Part shown: positions 59,201 to 64,000 of the stretch, piece by piece | Layout of the letters: each line of letters begins with the position of its first letter | Position numbering within the stretch: position 1 is the stretch's first letter | Assembly (NCBI RefSeq): GCF_030063415.1 | Contig: NZ_JASITA010000013.1 | Span: 106,639 to 170,638 of the forward strand | DNA length: 64,000 nucleotides | Source of the DNA: Streptomyces sp. H27-C3 | Lineage (GTDB): Bacteria; Actinomycetota; Actinomycetes; Streptomycetales; Streptomycetaceae | Direction: 5' to 3' | Notes under the pieces: generated by a model | Told to the model about the DNA's origin: nothing | Databases searched by the model: none | The model's input: only the letters and a program-made list of their open reading frames with translations | Program-made: the position numbers and the translations under genes

Positions 59201-60177
59201 ACAACGGCAGGCCTGATGCCTCGCCGGCACTGGACCAGATCGGTGCCGGCTGGGCACTGCGAGCACAGGAGCGGCCGAGCGAGGAGGAGTACACCAAGGC
59301 GCACGAGCGGGCTGCGGCGTTGTTCGGCACAAGTGTGCCAACGGTGCTGTTCGCCCGTAACGTCAACGCACTGGCAGCGGATGTCCACACCCAGGCTGAG
59401 GCGCGCGAGAGTGCCGTCACCGGGTTGCGACGTGCTCTGCTCCGTTACCGCTCCGCCCTCGGCGTGACTGGCGAGACACCGACCCCGCGCGAGCGGTCGG
59501 TGCGGGACGCGGCCGACCTCCTCGCTCGGATCAAGCAGACTCCGGAGGCGACGCCGCTCACCCGTGACCTGGCGGCGGCGACGTATGTGAGCACGTATTT
59601 CGAACTGGGCAAGGTGATCTCCTCGGCCCAGGAGGTGCTGGACGCTCTTGAGGGGACCGATTGGGAACTGATCGACAGCGTACGGAAGTACACCGAGCGC
59701 GGGGACGGCCTCGCCGACCGGTCCGGGAGGCTTCTTGCGGAGATTGCCGAGGCCGCGTCGAAGAATGAGTTCGATACCAGGCTGGCACCGGTGCTCAGCG
59801 GGGCGCGCAGCCAAGCCGTGGCGCTGATCAATGAGGCGGCGCGATTGAGTACCGTCGCGCCAATCGCGCCCCCGCCCCCCGTTGAGCTCCCCGTGAAGGC
59901 CCCCGGTCCCGAGGACGACGGTCCGACTCACCATGGTGAGCGACCGCTGCCCTCCATAGACGACACACCGACGGTCGACTCTCGTCGCTCGCGGCGGGTC
60001 AAGGCCGCGGAGGGCGGGAGCGTGCTCGAGACCGCCCTTAGCCGGGCTCTCGGCGCGGTGCAGGACGAGATCCGTGATTACGCGGCAGCCCATCCGAACG
60101 TCGAGATCGAGATCAACTGGCAGGTGTTGCCAACCGGACAGGGTGACAGTGCGAGCCTGCCGGGCAGCGATCTCTGA
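56287..60177 (+). CDS. pglY: BREX-2 ATPase PglY
   Basis: A 1296-aa P-loop ATPase of the PglY/BrxC class, a core BREX protein. Walker A is GSFGSGKSHFMTVLH with Lys82, and the Walker B-like strand is YDGLILFLDELILWL. SFISRQRDLSELIGSDAV and the large helical C-terminal portion fit PglY. The C-terminal 120 aa is a Pro-rich linker plus a short conserved end. The start ATG overlaps pglX by 8 nt; the stop shares one base with the pglZ ATG. Confidence 0.93.
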   Translation: MSSGSGELYLRDVLDLSKDVLAGSFKIELSGGFDETAERVREYVVTPQLEQALRRALKIVEVSVQAGSSNAAYLHGSFGSGKSHFMTVLHAILSNDPAARAKPALQPVIADHDSWLRNRKFLMVPFHLVGATDLDSAILGGYVRTVQQLHPDAPVPPVYRADAMFDDARRQREFFADDAQFVRWLGDPALPKEEQGSAQQAAAAEDEGDLENLDVKEAPKVWTPPLLDQALAASPDPKVREWLASALLSGPYSSYSRGALGVKDAYLPLENGLDIISRHARSLGYDGLILFLDELILWLQAHLRERTFVNDEVNKLVKLIESGTGGRALPVVSFISRQRDLSELIGSDAVGAEAKNLEQQVKYLAGRIDPISLEDRNLPEIIKERVLKPKDDAAKAALEAAFARIETSNQSVRDVLLDANGVTHADWADFKALYPVSPVLLNVLVALSGALQRERTGLKLLQQMLYKRREDMKVGELIPLGDLWDVLADGMGEAFTDRLRSEAEAATRFHGKVKDHLLEKYGSADDAKYKADERFVKTMLLAYLAPEVPALARLTGPRLNALNHGSIRSRTGQEDRIVVRRMQELQAQFPGELRSDGHDLDPVFTLHLSDLDVEPILDSVGEKDTLGARKRWVQEWLWRELRIADNGTLVADRDIVWHGTRRTAEFVFENVRDPQILPDAQFDPSTPDRIRCVIDYPFDEEGTPSADENRVYRLQREKPDAPTLVWLPSFISDQRGTQLGRLLKINYLLDRDRLKDFATHLGSDDQVRVRHQLEAQRETLVAQLGQVLHQAYGIAKANESDLGAQVTEGKHVHALYAGHTPQLQGGGSFEYNLLKLADGLLDAMYPKHPNFDRQESRKQVTPAKFKMVYGWIVKAMDDSSRRVVVDSRDLGDVARIVHPLELGEVHDGPLNVSTDWRRHIDQQAGKHGAKGDFGVEDIRAWIAELGWTGLDKLVSNLVIATYALLADRSWVYNGRPDASPALDQIGAGWALRAQERPSEEEYTKAHERAAALFGTSVPTVLFARNVNALAADVHTQAEARESAVTGLRRALLRYRSALGVTGETPTPRERSVRDAADLLARIKQTPEATPLTRDLAAATYVSTYFELGKVISSAQEVLDALEGTDWELIDSVRKYTERGDGLADRSGRLLAEIAEAASKNEFDTRLAPVLSGARSQAVALINEAARLSTVAPIAPPPPVELPVKAPGPEDDGPTHHGERPLPSIDDTPTVDSRRSRRVKAAEGGSVLETALSRALGAVQDEIRDYAAAHPNVEIEINWQVLPTGQGDSASLPGSDL

Positions 60178-62942
60178 TGGGAGCCCTCGTGCCTGAACTC
60201 GACCAGCGGGTCATCACTGGTCTACTGACCACTCGCCTGGCCCGTACCAGGGGCCGTCGGCTGATCCTGGTACATGGGAAATACGTGATGGGCGGCCCCG
60301 AAGAGTTCACCGTTCCTGCCGGTGACGGGTCGCGGCGCAGGGTCCGGATCGCTCATGCCACTTCGGTACTCGGCCTCACCACCGCCTGGCAGGACCATCT
60401 GGCCACTGAGGCGGCTGATCTGCTCGTGGTCACCACAGATGTGCCGGGGGAACGGATCAGTCTCGATCTGCTGGGCGAGATGGTGCGCTCGCAGATCATC
60501 GCTGTTGACGAGGTCGATATCGTCAAGCAGCTCTTTGGCGCCTCCGACCTCGATCCGCGGATGCGCCGTGACCCGTGGCAATGGCTGCCCGCTGCCCTGA
60601 TCGCCGCCGAGCCTGATGCGGCGCAGGGCGGGTGGCCACAACGCGGGGCCGTGCTCACCCTGGATGCGGCGATGCGTGCCCTGGTCGGCGTGCGGCTCGG
60701 ACTCGAAGGCGTCTACGAGGGCGGGGTGTCGGTGGATGTCGACGCGCTGCTGGCCTGGTCCCGCACGCAGGGGGGCCCGGAGCGCCTTGCCGGACTGTCG
60801 GAGGCCGAACGCCAGGGCATCACCGAATGGCTGGCACAGAGCGCCGGAGAGGCGGCCCCGGTGCTGCTGCGGCTTGCGCTCCAGGGGCGGGGTGCTGAGG
60901 CCACCGCGCTGGGCGTGTTGGCTTCCGTCATGACTGACGACGCGGCGTCCGCAGACGCGGCGGTGGCCCTGGGATCGGTGTTCGGGTCGGGATCCCGGCC
61001 CTCCGAACTGCGCGCCTACGCACGAGCGGTGGAAGGCAGTCTGACCCGTTGGATCGGCGAGGCCTCGGGACGAGGGCCCCAGAGCGAGGATGCCCGGCAG
61101 CGGGTTGTCGATGTGATCCAGCAGGCTGACCGGCTGGCAGATCATGCCCATCTGACTGCCTCGTTGGCCGGGAACCCCTTTCTTCCGTCCGGTTTCCAAG
61201 CGCGGTTGCATCAGCTGGCCGACGCCCTGCCCGAAGGACCGCGAGCGGCACAGGCAGCCTGGGAACATGTGGCGGAGCATCAACTCGCCGCTCTTCTCTA
61301 CCCGAAGCGTGTCGAACTCGCGCGCATGGCGGTACGCCTGAGCCGTTGGCTGGATACGCCGGATCCGGTCGTGTCTTCGGTCGGGCAGGCCGTGCGCGCA
61401 CACGTCGCCGATTGGGGGTGGGTGGACCGGGCGCTGGCCCAGCTGTGGGTGGGCGATGGAGAGGCTGAGCCCGCCCTGGCCCAGGCCTACCGCACGGTGC
61501 ACGACGCGGCGAGGCGGCGGCGTGCTCTGCTCGACGAGGCTTTCGCGGCCCGGCTCCAGCCGTGGGCCCAGCACGCCACCGCCGGGCAGCCCGAGGAGAC
61601 CTTTCCCATTGAGGACGTTCTACGGAAGGTCGCATTGAAGCTGGCTGAAAAGCGGCCGCCGCTGGTGCTCGTCCTGGATGGAATGAGTAGTGCGGTCGCG
61701 GCCCAGCTGGGCGAGGAGCTGACCGGGGCGGGGCGGTGGAGGGAGCTGTCCGATGACGGGCGGCGGGCCGCTGCAGTCGCGATGATTCCTTCGGTGACCG
61801 TGATCAGCCGGGCGACTCTGCTGTGTGGACGCCCAGTGTCGGGTGGACAGGGCGTGGAGAAGGAAGGGTTCGTTGCCTTCTGGAAACAGCATCGGCATGA
61901 GGCCGTTCTCTTCCACAAAAGCGAGATCCCTGGACCGGCGGGGCAGCTGCTTGATTCGCGAGTGGTCGCGGCGATCGCCTCGGACGCCGTGGTCGGCGTC
62001 GTGTTGAACACGATTGACGAGAGTCTCGATCATGGGCAGCAGAGCTCCCTTGCCGACTGGTCGGTGGTCCGGGTGAAGTACCTCTCCGAGCTTCTCAACT
62101 CGGCTCGTGGGCAGGGGCGTCCCGTCGTATTGGTGTCCGACCATGGACATGTTCTTGACCGAACGGGGCCTGAGGTGGGACCACTGGCCGCCGAGGGGGT
62201 GGAATCGGCTCGCTGGCGAACGGGGACTGTGCCCGGCGAGGGGGAGGTCACACTGGCCGGGCCGCGAGTGCTGGAGAACAACGGCCAAGTCACCGTGCCC
62301 TGGACGGAGGAGATCCGCTACACCCCGCGCAAGGCCGGCTACCACGGTGGTGCGGCGCTCGCGGAGATGACGGTGCCGGTGGTGGTTCTGGCCCCTTCGG
62401 CCACGCTGGCGCCGGACGGTTGGAGCGAGCTGCCGCGTGAATCCGTGCAGCCTGTGTGGTGGGATGCGGACGCAGGAACATCCGTACCGGCACGTGCACC
62501 GGCCAAGGCAGTGAAGAAGACGGGGCAGGGCAAACTGAAACCCCGCCCACAGGAGGGTGAGCACGTCGCCGACGATGCGGTCGAAGTACCGGTGACACCC
62601 GCGCCGGCGGCGCCCACCCTCGGCCAGCAGATCGTCGGCACCAAGATCTACGAGCATCAGGGCAAGTTCGTCCGTAAGGTGCCCGACCGCAAGGTGGTGG
62701 CCGCCGTCATCGACGCGCTTGACGCCTCCGGTGGCACACTCTCGCTCGCGGCAGTCGCCGCGGCAGCCATCGCCTCGGGTGGTCGCACGAACACCCGTCC
62801 CGAGGGGTTCGTGACTGTGCTGACCCGGTTGCTGAACATCGAAGGCTACGAGGTCATCAGTCTGATCGATGCCCGGACCCGGGTCCGACTCAACCGCGAG
62901 ACGCTGCGCGAGCAGTTCGAGCTGCCCAAGGAGAACGAGTGA
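60177..62942 (+). CDS. pglZ: BREX-2 phosphatase-domain protein PglZ
   Basis: A 921-aa protein with the alkaline-phosphatase-superfamily PglZ domain that defines BREX. Metal ligands are suggested by D501 in PLVLVLDGMSSAVAAQL and by D655-H-G-H in VVLVSDHGHVLDR. A helical N-terminal half of about 480 residues precedes it. The C-terminal 100 aa has a winged-helix-like pattern (RKVVAAVIDALDASGGTLSL). It is translationally coupled to pglY (TGATG) and to brxD (GTGA). Confidence 0.94.
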   Translation: MGALVPELDQRVITGLLTTRLARTRGRRLILVHGKYVMGGPEEFTVPAGDGSRRRVRIAHATSVLGLTTAWQDHLATEAADLLVVTTDVPGERISLDLLGEMVRSQIIAVDEVDIVKQLFGASDLDPRMRRDPWQWLPAALIAAEPDAAQGGWPQRGAVLTLDAAMRALVGVRLGLEGVYEGGVSVDVDALLAWSRTQGGPERLAGLSEAERQGITEWLAQSAGEAAPVLLRLALQGRGAEATALGVLASVMTDDAASADAAVALGSVFGSGSRPSELRAYARAVEGSLTRWIGEASGRGPQSEDARQRVVDVIQQADRLADHAHLTASLAGNPFLPSGFQARLHQLADALPEGPRAAQAAWEHVAEHQLAALLYPKRVELARMAVRLSRWLDTPDPVVSSVGQAVRAHVADWGWVDRALAQLWVGDGEAEPALAQAYRTVHDAARRRRALLDEAFAARLQPWAQHATAGQPEETFPIEDVLRKVALKLAEKRPPLVLVLDGMSSAVAAQLGEELTGAGRWRELSDDGRRAAAVAMIPSVTVISRATLLCGRPVSGGQGVEKEGFVAFWKQHRHEAVLFHKSEIPGPAGQLLDSRVVAAIASDAVVGVVLNTIDESLDHGQQSSLADWSVVRVKYLSELLNSARGQGRPVVLVSDHGHVLDRTGPEVGPLAAEGVESARWRTGTVPGEGEVTLAGPRVLENNGQVTVPWTEEIRYTPRKAGYHGGAALAEMTVPVVVLAPSATLAPDGWSELPRESVQPVWWDADAGTSVPARAPAKAVKKTGQGKLKPRPQEGEHVADDAVEVPVTPAPAAPTLGQQIVGTKIYEHQGKFVRKVPDRKVVAAVIDALDASGGTLSLAAVAAAAIASGGRTNTRPEGFVTVLTRLLNIEGYEVISLIDARTRVRLNRETLREQFELPKENE

Positions 62943-64000
62943 GCGCCGCACCGATCAGCGCGGCCCGCCGCCGCGAAGTCATCGACGCGCTGCGGCGCGG
63001 GACTGTGCCGCAGGCGGGGCTCGACCTGTTCGCGGTCGGTCTGGACCGCTTCGCACCTGCACTGGACGAGCGGATCTCCACGATCGCCGCGGGCGGCGCG
63101 TCCTTCCACGCCATCCGCGGCGAGTACGGATCAGGAAAGACGTTCTTCGCCCGCTGGCTTGCCGAACGGGCCAAGCGCGCCGGTCTCGCCACCGCCGAGA
63201 TCCAGATCTCCGAGACGGAGACGCCGCTGCACAAGCTGGAAACGGTCTACCGGCGACTCACGGAGCGGCTAACCACCGCGACCGAGCCGGCCAGCGCCCT
63301 GCGCTCGGTGGTTGACGGATGGTTCTACACCCTCGCGGAGGAGGTGGATGAGGCGCATCCGGAACTGGCCGATGACGAAGAGGCTTTGGAAGCGGCAGTC
63401 GAGGACCTGATGGAGGAGCGACTGCGTGCGGTCGCCCAGACCACCCCGGCGTTCTCGGCGGCTCTGCGCGGCTACCGCAAGGCCACACTCGCGGGCGACT
63501 CCGCGACCGCCGAGGCTGTGATCGCGTGGCTCGGCGGCCAGAAATCGGTCGCCGCCTCTGCACGGCGGACCGCAGGGGTGCGGGGAGACCTGGACCACTT
63601 CGCGGCGCTCGGCTTCCTGCAGGGATTGCTCACCGTGCTGAAGGACTGCGGGCATCCCGGACTCCTGGTGGTCCTGGACGAGATCGAGACCCTGCAACGG
63701 GTTCGGGGAGATGTACGGGAGAAAGGGCTGAACGCGCTGCGTCAGCTTCTCGACGAGATCGACGCCGGCCGCTTCCCCGGACTCTTCCTGGTGATCACCG
63801 GTACCCCCGCCTTCTATGACGGGCAGCAGGGTGCACAGCGGCTCCCACCGCTCGCCCAACGGCTGGCGACCGACTTCTCGACCGATACGCGCTTCGATTC
63901 ACCGCGGGCGGTCCAGCTGCGGCTGACCGGCTTCGACCTCGTGCGCCTCGGCGAGCTCGGTCGGTCGGTAAGGGATCTGTACGCGGGCGCAGCCAAGAAC
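62939..64000 (+). CDS. brxD: BREX-2 ATP-binding protein BrxD (partial, cut by window end)
   Basis: At least 354 codons of a BREX ATPase (DUF2791/BrxD family). It begins at GTG 62939, overlapping the pglZ stop. Walker A is GEYGSGKTFFARWLAE with Lys67, Walker B LLVVLDEIETLQRV with Asp247-Glu248, and the sensor-like strand GLFLVITGTPAFYDG follows. The frame is open to the last base, so the C terminus lies outside. In type 2 BREX the next gene is usually the helicase brxHI. Confidence 0.9.
   Translation, partial: MSAAPISAARRREVIDALRRGTVPQAGLDLFAVGLDRFAPALDERISTIAAGGASFHAIRGEYGSGKTFFARWLAERAKRAGLATAEIQISETETPLHKLETVYRRLTERLTTATEPASALRSVVDGWFYTLAEEVDEAHPELADDEEALEAAVEDLMEERLRAVAQTTPAFSAALRGYRKATLAGDSATAEAVIAWLGGQKSVAASARRTAGVRGDLDHFAALGFLQGLLTVLKDCGHPGLLVVLDEIETLQRVRGDVREKGLNALRQLLDEIDAGRFPGLFLVITGTPAFYDGQQGAQRLPPLAQRLATDFSTDTRFDSPRAVQLRLTGFDLVRLGELGRSVRDLYAGAAKN

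Overview
The window is GC-rich actinobacterial chromosome, almost certainly Streptomyces. Evidence: strong G/C third-position bias, many GTG starts, translationally coupled ATGA/GTGA overlaps, and protein families with close Streptomyces relatives (a malonyl-CoA synthetase very like S. coelicolor SCO2444, an SCO2400-like zinc-ribbon protein, an Mbl/MreB paralogue). All calls come from reading sequence and remembered family features; no database search was run.

Left part, about 1-34,750 (chromosomal metabolism). A secreted-sugar/peptide zone holds a GH3 beta-glucosidase with a divergent TetR regulator, an exported pyroglutamyl-peptidase-like protein whose catalytic Cys is Ser, a LysE exporter, a nitrilase-family amidase, a CysZ/EI24 membrane protein and an M14 carboxypeptidase. 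Then come Ohr, an MDR oxidoreductase with divergent MarR, an MreB/Mbl-like protein with a GAF histidine kinase, and matB coupled to a fused acyl-CoA carboxyltransferase. A twelve-gene minus-strand operon (33,844 to 21,797) encodes ABC sugar uptake, every step of non-phosphorylative L-fucose breakdown to pyruvate plus L-lactate, and LutABC to burn that lactate, facing a divergent FadR-type GntR regulator. Between these genes lie gene fossils: a concatenated broken sugar-acid operon (7,083-8,081), abutting serine-hydrolase and SMP-30 stumps (11,042-11,335) and a frameshifted LysE (18,316-18,645).

Right part, about 34,830 onward (accessory island). It starts at a tRNA 3'-end remnant whose 26-bp sequence recurs as a direct repeat at 45,918, where it extends to a 46-bp 3' half of a CAU-anticodon tRNA. 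The 11 kb between contains a thiol/sulfur-flavoured cluster (TlpA thioredoxin, CcdA, DoxX-like, small membrane protein, acyl-CoA dehydrogenase-like flavoprotein, signal-less periplasmic-binding-fold protein, TusA-radical SAM fusion), which is the best candidate for an undescribed pathway. It also holds a radical SAM stump, wrecked nuoM-nuoN with an inverted 3' piece, a SEC-C protein, a phosphorothioate-DNA-dependent HNH restriction enzyme and a VapBC pair.

From 46,851 to the right edge is a defence locus: an unrecognised minus-strand gene pair diverging from a contiguous type 2 BREX (Pgl) operon pglW-pglX-pglY-pglZ-brxD. The last gene is cut by the window end, so the expected brxHI helicase would lie outside. 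The central region of PglX is strikingly AT-rich, consistent with exchange of its target-recognition module.
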